A stretch of DNA of 64,000 bases. Source: Eisenibacter elegans DSM 3317 (GTDB taxonomy: Bacteria; Bacteroidota; Bacteroidia; Cytophagales; Microscillaceae). Below, one piece after another: positions 37,256 through 46,060 of the stretch (positions within the stretch are counted from its first letter, which is position 1; the number at the start of each line of letters is the position of its first letter). The notes under the pieces were generated by a model. It saw only the letters and a program-made list of their open reading frames with translations, was not told where the DNA came from and ran no database searches. The DNA lies in NCBI RefSeq assembly GCF_000430505.1, contig NZ_AUMD01000019.1, forward strand, positions 310,001-374,000. Direction: 5' to 3'. The position numbers and the translations under genes were made by a program.

Positions 37256-37831
37256 TTATTGAGTAACGGTTACCCAGTGCTTTTTCTCCTTGTCAAACAC
37301 ATTGTTTCTATCAGGAAATTCGATAAATTCTTCTGTTGTATTTTCGGGCATATATTTGTCCACATTGCCCGTATTCAACAATTCGAGGAATAGTGTTTTT
37401 GCCTTTTTGGCTAGCTCTGGCTCTTCCATCTTAAATGTTCTAAAGACCTCTTCATAGGCCATTATTTTGCCATTTGTGTCAAGGCTTAATATGCCTCCAG
37501 TAGCAACCCTTTTCACTTTAAAGCTTGGTGCGGGACGTGATACGACAAAATAATATTGCTTAGTTTTGGGGTCAATGTATAAGTGTTCTAGTTTAAATCT
37601 AGTCAACTGCTCCGCGTAATACTCATCATAACGGCTATCGAATTTCTGCTCGTGCGTTACTCTTTTGGGGGGCTTAGCATTATATCGGACAATTTGAGTA
37701 AGCAGTTCCGTTTGTTGCTCCTTGTTGAGGTATTTTTCAGGCTTGGTACTAGGGTTGTTGGTGCAGGCTGTCAACCATCCTAATAATAGTACAAAGACGA
37801 AAGAAGGGAGATAATTCATTGCTCGATTCAT
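37256..37831 (-). CDS. Hypothetical lipoprotein, 191 aa
   Basis: An N-terminal signal MNYLPSFVFVLLLGWLTAC ends in a lipobox (LTAC), so this is a lipoprotein. The mature part is charged (NKEQQTELLTQIVRYNAKPP, DSRYDEYYAEQLTRFKLEHL) with strands such as YYFVVSRPAPSFKVKRVATG. No family is recognised. Two methionines (37831 and 37819) could start it. It lies downstream of the beta-helix/TonB operon but is separated from it by a strong terminator, so it is likely a separate unit. Confidence 0.75.
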   Translation of the reverse strand: MNRAMNYLPSFVFVLLLGWLTACTNNPSTKPEKYLNKEQQTELLTQIVRYNAKPPKRVTHEQKFDSRYDEYYAEQLTRFKLEHLYIDPKTKQYYFVVSRPAPSFKVKRVATGGILSLDTNGKIMAYEEVFRTFKMEEPELAKKAKTLFLELLNTGNVDKYMPENTTEEFIEFPDRNNVFDKEKKHWVTVTQ

Positions 37832-37866
37832 TTTAAAAACACTGGAATGTTATTTTGTTTTTTAGC

Positions 37867-37894
37867 AAAAGACCCGCAGCAAAGCGGGTCTTTT
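37867..37894 (-). terminator. Terminator of the TonB receptor operon
   Basis: Perfect 11-bp stem AAAAGACCCGC/GCGGGTCTTTT with a 6-base loop, downstream of the minus-strand gene ending at 37926. Confidence 0.85.
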
Positions 37895-37925
37895 CTCGTA
37901 TAATCGCCTACTGTTAGAGTAGTTC

Positions 37926-39365
37926 TTAATACTGGTTTTCTCCTGGACGGAAGTCAGCCCAACCATCAGTCCAATCAGTAGTACCGAAAGCACCACGATA
38001 GCTTACATTTTGGAAGAAGCTGTTGTTTACTTTAGCATTTGTAAAAGCTCCACCACTGGCCAAAGTAGCATTGGCAGAAGTCAGGGCGAAGTTAGGGTTC
38101 TTAGGATAATTTTCGATAAGGCGATCACGTACAAAGTTATCTGTACGCAAACCGAGAGCGTTGTAATCAGGAGAAGCATCGCCAGTAGTGCCAATGTTGA
38201 TAGCTTGGTTATTACGTGCAGCGGCAGTGAAATACGTTTCTACGGAGGCTGCAGTGTTTCCAGAACCAGCAGAATACATAGTAGCAGCAGCGCTTCCACT
38301 AGCAGCAATACCTACAATCACTGTGTTTTCGATTGCACCAGCTCCGCTAGTATATTGTTCTTCAGTAGTAATACCATCCAAACGGAACATTGTTGGGAAG
38401 CCTACCAATACAGAGTTGAAGATTGAAGTAGCTGTACGACGACGCAAGTGCATTGCGTGTTGATAATTGTTGCTGATGCTACGTCCACGTTGCTCACGGG
38501 GGCCATAAACCGTTACGTTAGAAAATACGGGGGCAGTGAAGGGAGTGTTGGTAGAGCCTGAAGCATCGTTATCACACTCGAAAGCGTTAGAGCCAGACTG
38601 GTCAGCAAAAGAAGGGTTACGCACTACCAAAACAAACTGCACACGTCCAGTCCAACCGAAGTCACAGTCCAGATCATCATCCCACATTGCGTGAGAAATC
38701 AAGTACTTGCCATCTACAGTGCCACCGAACCACTCAAAACCATCATCACCACCAAAAGATACTTGTACATACTCGATGGTTGTGCCACGACCTACACCAC
38801 CCATTGTGAGTGAGTTGGTTTCGTTGTTTGGAGAAAGCTCAATACCAGCATACTCAATACGTACATAACGCATAATGCCTGAGTTTTCACCGTCAAATTC
38901 GGTGCTTTGGAAAGTTCCATAATTGATTTCAGGTACAATACCTTCGATAGTAGGTCTTTGCTGATTGGTGTTTGCACGGCCCAAGATTACTACCCCACCC
39001 CAGTCGCCACGGTCACGCTCACCCTCACGAAGGCTTGAAGTCATCACGATTGGATTCTGAGCAGTACCTTGTGCATCAATTTTGGCTCCTTTGTCGATTA
39101 CCAAAGTTCCCTTTGTACGGCGTTCTCCCTTGATAAGTGTACCAGCGGGAATTTTGAGCGTTGCTCCGTTAGTAACAATTACTTGTCCACGGAGGAGGTA
39201 TGTAACGTTAGCATCCAACTCGGTGTTGGTAGTAATGTTACCTTCGATTACTTGCTCACCGATGGGAGCAACCTCTTCATCCTTGTTGTTATTGCAGCTT
39301 GCTAGGGTCGCTATCAGCGCCAAACCAGCAGCAAATTTGAACATTGTTTTCATAGAAAACTTCAT
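37926..39365 (-). CDS. Secreted beta-helix-type lipoprotein partner of a TonB-dependent receptor
   Basis: 479 residues. The signal FKFAAGLALIATLASC ends in a lipobox (SC), followed by a linker (NNNKDEEVAPIG). The body shows repeating short strands with NGATLKIPAGTLIKGERRTK, ERDRGDWGGVVILGRANTNQ, GIMRYVRIEYAG and WDDDLDCDFGWTGRVQFVLV, which fits a right-handed beta-helix surface protein common in Bacteroidota. It lies 35 bases downstream of the TonB receptor gene in the same direction, so it is probably the surface lipoprotein that works with that receptor. The transported ligand is unknown, and the fold call is inference from pattern. Confidence 0.8.
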   Translation of the reverse strand: MKFSMKTMFKFAAGLALIATLASCNNNKDEEVAPIGEQVIEGNITTNTELDANVTYLLRGQVIVTNGATLKIPAGTLIKGERRTKGTLVIDKGAKIDAQGTAQNPIVMTSSLREGERDRGDWGGVVILGRANTNQQRPTIEGIVPEINYGTFQSTEFDGENSGIMRYVRIEYAGIELSPNNETNSLTMGGVGRGTTIEYVQVSFGGDDGFEWFGGTVDGKYLISHAMWDDDLDCDFGWTGRVQFVLVVRNPSFADQSGSNAFECDNDASGSTNTPFTAPVFSNVTVYGPREQRGRSISNNYQHAMHLRRRTATSIFNSVLVGFPTMFRLDGITTEEQYTSGAGAIENTVIVGIAASGSAAATMYSAGSGNTAASVETYFTAAARNNQAINIGTTGDASPDYNALGLRTDNFVRDRLIENYPKNPNFALTSANATLASGGAFTNAKVNNSFFQNVSYRGAFGTTDWTDGWADFRPGENQY

Positions 39366-39400
39366 TGGGTTATTTGTTAAACATACTGATACAAAAGCTA

Positions 39401-42208
39401 TTAGAACTGATAAGTCGCAGTGAGTGAGTAGAGTGCACCTCTTCTGAAAAGGAAGATGGGTTCATCCACTGCTAGATCTATTTTAGCATCGCGGTTAGAG
39501 TCTTGGTAGAATCTATATTTGAAGTTGAGCAAATCTTGAACACCAGCTCTCAACTCTAGTGCCTTGATTTTTTTGCCCACAGTCAAGTCGATGCTATGTC
39601 TTTGTAGTTCATAAATAGTAGGGAACTGGCTATCTCCCACTGTAAAGATTCGTGGACCAAAAACATTATAAAAAGCATTGAAACTCCATCCTGTTTTTGG
39701 ATTTTCCCAGAAAGAGGCAAGGTTTACGATATAAGGTGATTGACCCTGCAAGGCTCTTTCACGGTCTTGGCCTCCTTGAATAGCCTCGCCTAGATCTACG
39801 CGGCTATATATATAAGAAGTATTGAGTACGAGCGTAAGGTATTTGAACACTGGAGACGATGCCATAATGAATTCTTTGCGTAGTTCTAACTCCACACCAA
39901 GGTTGTTGGCAAAATCAGCGTTGATAAAGCTGAATTGTTGCCCATCGGCTACCTGTGCTACACGTTGCTCAATAGGGTTGGTAAAGCGTTTATAAAAACC
40001 TCCTATAATGACCGTTTGGCTTGGCGAAGGATAAAACTCGTATCTGAGGTCGAGATTATCAATAAAGGCTGTGCCCAAATTAGGATTACCAACAATGTTT
40101 ACGTCCTTGTTAAAGTCATAAAACAAAAAGGGCGCTAACTCTCTAAACTCAGGTCTATTGACAGTACGGCCATAAGCTACACGCATCAAGCTACGTGTAT
40201 TGAAGTTGTATGCAATATTGGCAAAAGGCAAGGCCGCAAAAATCGGATTATTTACATTCACTGCCTCACCACTTTGGAGAGCGCTAGTGAGTGTTTGGAT
40301 GTTATACTCTGCTCGGCCTCCAAAAGCAAGAGTCCAGCGGTCTAAGGGCAACTCTAAACTTGCATAACCAGCAGTAAGTAACTGTGTGCCTGTATATGTA
40401 TCAGACGCATTGGTGCCTTCATCTAGTCGGAAGCCGTTGGTTCTGCTAATGTTTTCAGGAGCAAATATTTGGCTGTTAGGTAAACGTAGGAGTTGATCTT
40501 TGATTACTGGATCATCAAAGCCCGGATATACATAAGAGAAATAACGGGCTGAGAAATTACGAGCTCTATAATCTACATAATAACCAAGTTTCAGTTTCTT
40601 ACTCTCTTCATCTGATAGGTTAGCGCCTAGCTTATGTTGATAGTTGAAACCGTTGCCTACTTGGATTTCATTCAAGCTAGAATAAAATCTGCCTGCGTCA
40701 AAAGGATTGGCGTTGGGAGGGTCAATCAAGACAAAAGTGCCCGGCTCATCAGTACTTTCCACACGACGGAAGCGGCGATAATCAGGCTCACTACGGTTGA
40801 TATAATTTGCACTAAATACCCAGTTGATGGAGGTTCGGTCGCTAACTTCGTGATTACCTTCTATTTGCCCTGAGTAAATGCTGCGCGATAAGTAGTAATA
40901 CGCATAGTTGTTGAACAACTCAGAGCGTTGGAAAAAATTAAATCCGTTTCGGAATGTGGTTTCGTGCTCACTAAGTTGGTTGTACATATTCTTGAAGCTC
41001 AAAGAATTATTGGCGTTCAGTCTTAGATTGAAATTGCTGATGATGCCCAATCTTACATTACGGCCATAAAAAGAGTCTTCAAAACGATACAGCTGTGGAC
41101 TCTGGCCTCGTGAAGGCTCAAATTGTCCATAACGGTAACGCTCTACAGCCTGAAACTGGGCAGTGTTGGAATAATTAATCGCCGTTAGGTTGGTGGCGGC
41201 TCGGTTGAAAAGATTGAACTTACGGCCCATAGCAAAACCCAATTTCACATCAGGAGCGGCCATACTCTCAGTAGCATCAAAGTTGTTGGGTAACGAACGG
41301 CCAATATTTTGCAATTCTGTAGAGTTTCGAGACAAGTCTCTCAAATTATTAGGGAAAGTATTGGGGATAGACCTAAAGCCATTGTCAAAGCCTAAAACAT
41401 CGGTAGCACTTCCCTGCGAAAAAAACGCCTTCTCAAATGTGGTATTTTGGCGGAAGGCCGTCCCTACCGATATCGTTGTGAAATTCTCATCTACGGTGTG
41501 TCGGGTATACATCTTGATTACTCCACCAGCAAAGTCTCCGGGATATTCTGCAGCCCCTGACTTATAAATAAGCATTCTATCCAACACATTGCTGGGTAGC
41601 AGGTCAAAAGAGAACGAACGGCTATCTATTTCTGTGCTAGGAGCATAGGCATTGTTAATCATCACTGCATTGTAGCGATCGCTCACACCACGAATCATCA
41701 CAAAACGCCCGTCTACAATAGTTACTCCTGGCACACGGGTCATTACTTGCGCAGAGTTGCCATCGAGTGATTTGGCGATTTGTTCTGCCGAGATACCGCT
41801 CACTACTTGTTTTGCTTGACGGATTTCCTTTAGTACAGAAACCATCGAATTCGTCTCCCGTTCGGCGACCACAACAACTTCACCAAGGCTCTGTACGTCC
41901 TCTTCCAGAGAAGTATTGAGTACGGTTACCTTACCGGCCTCGACGCGCAAGCCTTCCATTTTCTTGGTTTTGTATGATACATACGAGATAACCAGGGTGT
42001 GTGTACCGACAGGGGCATTGTTAATCACAAAATCACCGTTGATGTCTGTAATTGTACCGGTAGTCGTCCCTTCTATGATGACGGTCGCGCCAATGATTTC
42101 TTCACCATTAGCCTCATCTACGAGCTTTCCGCGGATAGTGCCTGTTTGAGCAAAGCCATAAGCCAAGCTTGTACACAGTAATAATATTGTTAAAATAAAC
42201 CTCTTCAT
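39401..42208 (-). CDS. TonB-dependent receptor with CarboxypepD_reg N-terminal domain
   Basis: 935 residues. Signal peptide, then a CarboxypepD_reg/CNA-B-like domain at about residues 22-100 (GTIRGKLVDEANGEEIIGAT, SYVSYKTKKM), then the plug (AEQIAKSLDGNSAQVMTRVP, VDGRFVMIRGVSDRYNAVMI) and a 22-strand-type beta-barrel ending in SLTATYQF with the C-terminal aromatic residue required for outer-membrane assembly. It imports a large or scarce ligand using TonB energy. Its partner lipoprotein gene follows in the same operon. It is not a classical SusC, since no SusD-like gene is present. A -7 box TAGCTTTG lies upstream. The ligand cannot be inferred. Confidence 0.95.
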   Translation of the reverse strand: MKRFILTILLLCTSLAYGFAQTGTIRGKLVDEANGEEIIGATVIIEGTTTGTITDINGDFVINNAPVGTHTLVISYVSYKTKKMEGLRVEAGKVTVLNTSLEEDVQSLGEVVVVAERETNSMVSVLKEIRQAKQVVSGISAEQIAKSLDGNSAQVMTRVPGVTIVDGRFVMIRGVSDRYNAVMINNAYAPSTEIDSRSFSFDLLPSNVLDRMLIYKSGAAEYPGDFAGGVIKMYTRHTVDENFTTISVGTAFRQNTTFEKAFFSQGSATDVLGFDNGFRSIPNTFPNNLRDLSRNSTELQNIGRSLPNNFDATESMAAPDVKLGFAMGRKFNLFNRAATNLTAINYSNTAQFQAVERYRYGQFEPSRGQSPQLYRFEDSFYGRNVRLGIISNFNLRLNANNSLSFKNMYNQLSEHETTFRNGFNFFQRSELFNNYAYYYLSRSIYSGQIEGNHEVSDRTSINWVFSANYINRSEPDYRRFRRVESTDEPGTFVLIDPPNANPFDAGRFYSSLNEIQVGNGFNYQHKLGANLSDEESKKLKLGYYVDYRARNFSARYFSYVYPGFDDPVIKDQLLRLPNSQIFAPENISRTNGFRLDEGTNASDTYTGTQLLTAGYASLELPLDRWTLAFGGRAEYNIQTLTSALQSGEAVNVNNPIFAALPFANIAYNFNTRSLMRVAYGRTVNRPEFRELAPFLFYDFNKDVNIVGNPNLGTAFIDNLDLRYEFYPSPSQTVIIGGFYKRFTNPIEQRVAQVADGQQFSFINADFANNLGVELELRKEFIMASSPVFKYLTLVLNTSYIYSRVDLGEAIQGGQDRERALQGQSPYIVNLASFWENPKTGWSFNAFYNVFGPRIFTVGDSQFPTIYELQRHSIDLTVGKKIKALELRAGVQDLLNFKYRFYQDSNRDAKIDLAVDEPIFLFRRGALYSLTATYQF

Positions 42209-42243
42209 AAGTGTTTGTAATGGGGTATCCTATTTTATGCCTG

Positions 42244-42274
42244 CAAAGCTAAGGCTACCCCGGCAATCGCTCAA
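42244..42274 (-). promoter_or_regulatory. Candidate promoter of the TonB receptor operon
   Basis: On the minus strand TAGCTTTG (42244-42251) matches TAnnTTTG, with a TTG at 42272-42274 about 20 bases upstream. The start codon is at 42208. Confidence 0.5.
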
Positions 42275-42384
42275 TGAAAGCACGGTTATGATTTGGTTAA
42301 AGGCTTTTGGTGAATTTCATCTTTTGATAACACAGACAAGAGGTTGGAAAAAGCTTTTTTAATCATTTTGCCAAATAAAAACAA

Positions 42385-42419
42385 CAAACACGCCGGTAGG
42401 TATACATCCGGCGTGTTTG
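42385..42419 (-). terminator. Hairpin downstream of aspartate kinase
   Basis: Perfect 12-base arms CAAACACGCCGG and CCGGCGTGTTTG with an 11-base loop. It lies between the TonB receptor promoter and the end of lysC, so it probably ends the lysC transcript. Confidence 0.65.
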
Positions 42420-42423
42420 ATAT

Positions 42424-42534
42424 AAGTACCAGTGCAAAAATAACTTGTGTCTTGCTTATTGTATAATACCTTGAAAATCAAGTGAATAAAGCAAGTACGC
42501 GCTCAAAATCAAAAACTCATCACTACTTATCATA
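42424..42534 (+). repeat. Dispersed repeat, family 3, copy 2
   Basis: About 111 bp aligned with 2624-2738. It contains nested inverted repeats: outer TTGCTTATT with AATAAAGCAA, inner CTTGA-AAA-TCAAG. Such a fold suggests a structured RNA or a palindromic mobile repeat. Confidence 0.6.
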
Positions 42535-42629
42535 GGCTAGGCAAAACTGAAGCCTATTTTTGACCTAAACTTAACTTTCTCTTAAAATGCTGTTTTTTAT
42601 CTCTACAATCAGGGCAAAAAACAGCTTAA

Positions 42630-43907
42630 TCACACCAATAGCTGACACAAGGCCTCGCTGCGTTGTAGCAAATAGGGCTTTCTGCCGGCCAATATAGTCG
42701 ATAAGGTATCGTCGTTGTAGCGCTGTAGCGTAATCAGTTGCAATCCTGTGGTACATTTGACCGTAAAGCCTGCTTTTTGGAGCAAGACCTGTACTTGTTC
42801 CAATCTCGATTGGTGTGGGTTGGTTGCTATGGCTAGCTGTGTGGCAAAGGTTTGGATAAAATTGACCGCCAGATTGGCTTCCTCACAGGCCTGCAAGATG
42901 GTGCTGAGCAGCTTGCTATTCATCAGTGCAAAGCTATCCGATTGGATATGTATCACTACCTGATTGTCTTTGAAGATAATATTAGGTACTTGCTTGTCAG
43001 AGGGCTCCTCGGCAATGCGTGTTCCGGCAGCCTCCGGATTGATAAACGAACGGACAAATAGTGGAATTTGCTTTTCGACCAAGGGCTTGATAGTCTTAGG
43101 GTGTATGACTGAAGCGCCATAGGTACTCATCTCGGCGCTCTCCCGATACGACAAGCGCTCGTACAATGTCGTATGGGCTACGCGTTTGGGGTCTGCATTG
43201 AGCACACCGGGTACATCTTTCCAGATGGTGAGCGATTGTGCGTCTAAGCAATGGGCCAAGATAGCACCCGTAAAATCCGAGCCTTCGCGCCCGAGCGTCG
43301 TGGTGTGCCCATCGGGTGTGCCCCCCAAGAAGCCTTGTGTCAACACAAGGTGTCCCTCTGTCAGTGGGGGGGTGAGCGCTGCGCAAATTTGGGCTTGGGT
43401 AGTGTCCCAAATCACTTTCCCCTCGCGCCAAGTATGGTCTGTACGGATTAGCTGGCGCGCATCCATCCACACTACGGGCAGCCCAGCCTGCTGTAGTGCC
43501 GCCGCCAGCATTGTTGTCGAGAGTAGCTCGCCATAACTTACCAGAGCATCGTAGGCTTGGTCGTAGACTTGGTACTGATGAATGTCTGCCGCCAATGCCT
43601 GTATCTCCCGATAATAGTGCGCCAGTTGGCTGTGTATCCCCTCGGAGGAGGTAAAAAGTGCCTCGGCCTGCCCTTGGTGATATTGATAGATATGCTGCCA
43701 GGCCTCTTGAGTCGGCTTATTGTGCCAGCAGGCCTCCAAAAGCACCTCAAAGGCATTGGTCATCTTGCCCATAGCTGACACTACAATGACCAATTTTGGG
43801 TTTGGAGAGTTTGTTTGAAAATGTGTGGCAACCAACTGCACCACATTACGCACACGGGCCGGACTTTCGACCGAAGCACCGCCAAATTTAAATATTTTCA
43901 ATTCCAT
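42630..43907 (-). CDS. lysC: Aspartate kinase
   Basis: The first step of the aspartate pathway to lysine, threonine and methionine: phosphorylation of aspartate. 425 residues from the start at 43907 (MELKIFKFGGASVESPARVR), where KFGGAS is the nucleotide site; upstream codons of the open frame are unsupported. Also present are VIVVSAMGKMTNAFE, LVTLGREGSDFTGA (shown as TTLGREGSDFTGAILA) and MSTYGASVIHPKTIKPL. The C-terminal ACT region (MNSKLLSTILQACEEANLAV) suggests feedback control by an amino acid, probably lysine. A TACTTTTG at 43952-43959 on the minus strand resembles a -7 box. It stands alone, without asd or dapA nearby. Confidence 0.95.
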   Translation of the reverse strand: MELKIFKFGGASVESPARVRNVVQLVATHFQTNSPNPKLVIVVSAMGKMTNAFEVLLEACWHNKPTQEAWQHIYQYHQGQAEALFTSSEGIHSQLAHYYREIQALAADIHQYQVYDQAYDALVSYGELLSTTMLAAALQQAGLPVVWMDARQLIRTDHTWREGKVIWDTTQAQICAALTPPLTEGHLVLTQGFLGGTPDGHTTTLGREGSDFTGAILAHCLDAQSLTIWKDVPGVLNADPKRVAHTTLYERLSYRESAEMSTYGASVIHPKTIKPLVEKQIPLFVRSFINPEAAGTRIAEEPSDKQVPNIIFKDNQVVIHIQSDSFALMNSKLLSTILQACEEANLAVNFIQTFATQLAIATNPHQSRLEQVQVLLQKAGFTVKCTTGLQLITLQRYNDDTLSTILAGRKPYLLQRSEALCQLLV

Positions 43908-44211
43908 ATATTCCGCAAAACTGTAAGACTTATGCCTGTAATGGCCGGTAACAAAAGTAGGAAAAAGCGCGCAAACCTCATCACAAACCCAGTCCAAATT
44001 GGTTTGAGCAAGGTATCTGTTGAAAACCCTTCGGAACCAAGAAAATCAAATTATATGAATCCTAAAATCTTGTAAATCTTGGTATAAATGCGCTTTCGAT
44101 ATCCTGCCCCAAAGGCAACCAGTAGCCCCATAGTTGCGTTACCATCAAGTGTGGCTAAGCCTTGTGTTGTTGGTAGGTGTTTCTTTTCTCTTTTTCCCTA
44201 ACCCCATTTCT

Positions 44212-45003
44212 ATGAAAAATCAACACGCCTTTCTCATTATTGACGCTCAGTATGATTTTTGCCACCCCAATGGTGCACTCTATGTGCCCGGAGCCGAGAA
44301 AGATATGGAGCGCCTCAGCCGCTTTATCAGTGCCAATGCGCCCAAGATAGATCATATCTGCATTACGCTTGACTCCCATCCGGTCAATGACATCTCGCAT
44401 CCTTCGTTTTGGCAAGACAAAAACGGGAAGTTCCCCGCTCCATTTACCCAAATTACGCTAGCCGACGTACAGGGTGGCCAATGGACTCCGCGCTTCTTTC
44501 CCAAAGAGGCTATCAAGTATCTCGAAGAGTTAGAAAAACAAGGGCAATTCCCTCACCTAATCTGGCCCGAACACTGCCTCATCGGCTCGAAAGGCAATGC
44601 CCTTGATGACCAACTAATGACGGCGCTCGTAGACTGGACGCGCCAAGGCAAATATTACCAAGCCGTAACCAAGGGTACTTACCCGTTGACGGAGCACTTT
44701 GGGATTTTTATGGCGCAAATTCCGGTGGCTGACCGCCCCGAAACACAGCTCAACCAAAGCTTAATCAAGACGCTGGAAAACTATCAGAATGTGTATGTAG
44801 CCGGAGAGGCCAAATCACACTGTGTGGCAACGAGCATCAAACAAGCGCTGGACTATGCCCCCGGGCTGGCCAACAAAATGGTCATCATTGAAGACTGTAT
44901 GTCGGATGTGCCCAACCTAGGTCATCTCGGCCAACCAATTTATGAAGAAGCCAAAAAACGTAACATTCGTTTTGCCCGCATCCAAGACATTACCCTCAAC
45001 TAA
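44212..45003 (+). CDS. Isochorismatase-like cysteine hydrolase (nicotinamidase-like)
   Basis: 263 residues from the ATG at 44212 (MKNQHAFLIIDAQYDFCHPN); an upstream hydrophobic extension in the frame starts poorly and was rejected. The catalytic triad is visible as D11 (IIDAQYDF), K154 (AVTKGTYP) and C204 (AKSHCVATS), with the metal/substrate-region histidines in SHPVND and WPEHCLIG. The pattern WPEHC-x-x-GSKG is typical of nicotinamidase-like members; it may therefore recycle nicotinamide to nicotinate, but other amidase substrates are possible. It is 15 bases upstream of the vWA gene and probably shares its transcript. Confidence 0.88.
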   Translation: MKNQHAFLIIDAQYDFCHPNGALYVPGAEKDMERLSRFISANAPKIDHICITLDSHPVNDISHPSFWQDKNGKFPAPFTQITLADVQGGQWTPRFFPKEAIKYLEELEKQGQFPHLIWPEHCLIGSKGNALDDQLMTALVDWTRQGKYYQAVTKGTYPLTEHFGIFMAQIPVADRPETQLNQSLIKTLENYQNVYVAGEAKSHCVATSIKQALDYAPGLANKMVIIEDCMSDVPNLGHLGQPIYEEAKKRNIRFARIQDITLN

Positions 45004-45017
45004 AACTCGCCCAAAAG

Positions 45018-45692
45018 ATGAGCCAATTCGATTCAATGGATTTCAACCTAAGTTTTAATAACTTTGACCCTGCCGATATTCAAGTAGACGAAACCATCAA
45101 TGCTGTGTTTGCCATTGATGTCTCCCCCTCGATACAGGCCTATGTCAAAGACCTGAACCACGCCTTTAATGACTTTACAGAAACAATGCAGAAATCGCAC
45201 GTAGCCGACCAACTGATGGTTTCTATGGTAGAGTTTTCGGAAAAGGTACAGGTCAAAAGCGGCTTTCAGCCCATCAAGCAAATCCCCAAGATGCAGTTCA
45301 AACCCCAAGGCCACGGCACCGCCCTACACGATGCCGTAAAACTGGGGCTAGAAATGGCACTTGACTACCGCCAAAACCTTGAAGCCTCAGGCGTGATGGC
45401 CAAAACCTTGGTTTTTGTCATTACAGACGGGATGGACAACAGCTCGCGCTTCAGCGCCGCACAAGTAAAACAGGCGCTGGGCGATATCCTAGCCAAGGAG
45501 AGTAATGCCTTTTCGTTTACAACCATCCTCTTTGGCGTGGGCAATGCCGCGCAGTTTGAGCAAGCCCAACAAGCGATGGGGTTGCAGCACTTGGCCAAAG
45601 TAGGTACTTCTGGAGCCGAAATTCGTAAGATGATTAATTTCATCAGCCAATCAATCTCTAACACAGCGGCCAATAACCAAATCAGTTTTTAA
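45018..45692 (+). CDS. von Willebrand factor A (vWA) domain protein
   Basis: 224 residues, cytoplasmic. The metal-ion-dependent adhesion site is complete: FAIDVSPSIQ (DxSxS), the threonine in GHGTALHDA, and the aspartate in VITDGMDNS. The architecture is a single vWA domain of the TerY-like size class, with an acidic N-terminal 25 residues and a polar C-terminal tail. TerY-type vWA proteins bind partners in stress-response kinase/phosphatase systems. A SpoIIE-type phosphatase and a Ser/Thr kinase are encoded within the next 6 kb. A direct partnership is inference. Confidence 0.9.
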   Translation: MSQFDSMDFNLSFNNFDPADIQVDETINAVFAIDVSPSIQAYVKDLNHAFNDFTETMQKSHVADQLMVSMVEFSEKVQVKSGFQPIKQIPKMQFKPQGHGTALHDAVKLGLEMALDYRQNLEASGVMAKTLVFVITDGMDNSSRFSAAQVKQALGDILAKESNAFSFTTILFGVGNAAQFEQAQQAMGLQHLAKVGTSGAEIRKMINFISQSISNTAANNQISF

Positions 45693-45720
45693 CCCCAAAG
45701 CACATCATAAACTCTGTATA

Positions 45721-45759
45721 GATGGGCTTTCTGCGCCAGTTGGTTTCAGAAAGCCCATC
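45721..45759 (+). terminator. Terminator of the isochorismatase-vWA pair
   Basis: Perfect 13-base arms GATGGGCTTTCTG and CAGAAAGCCCATC with a 13-base loop, followed by CTTTT, 29 bases after the vWA stop. Confidence 0.8.
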
Positions 45760-45822
45760 CTTTTAGCAAAGCCCATTGTCAAAATTCCCTTGCCTAGTTC
45801 TATGAAATTAGGCTAAAACTAT

Positions 45823-46060
45823 TAGCTTTGCATCAATAGTCTTTGTTTTTACAGCCGCATCTATGCGCCATTTTTGCGTTGATTTTGTATATATGTGTCA
45901 ACGGTTGAGAAGCGCCCCTGAGCAGCTTTTCCCCACTTTGTATCAACCATTCTTGGGAGTGGTACAAAGCTTGCGTACATATTATCAACAACCTCACCCC
46001 ATCATTGCCACCACGAAGTATATAGGCACCCAACTCTCTACAAGGTATTCCCAAGGATGA
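45823..46060 (+). promoter_or_regulatory. Leader of the TPR-SpoIIE gene: -7 box and a coupled upstream ORF
   Basis: TAGCTTTG at 45823-45830 fits the -7 consensus; the -33 region is weak. An ATG at 45863 opens a 65-codon frame whose TGA (46058-46060) overlaps the ATG of the next gene as ATGA, so the leader could carry a translated, coupled uORF. Its product (VYMCQRLRSAPEQLFPTLYQ in part) matches no known family, and chance is possible. Confidence 0.3.
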
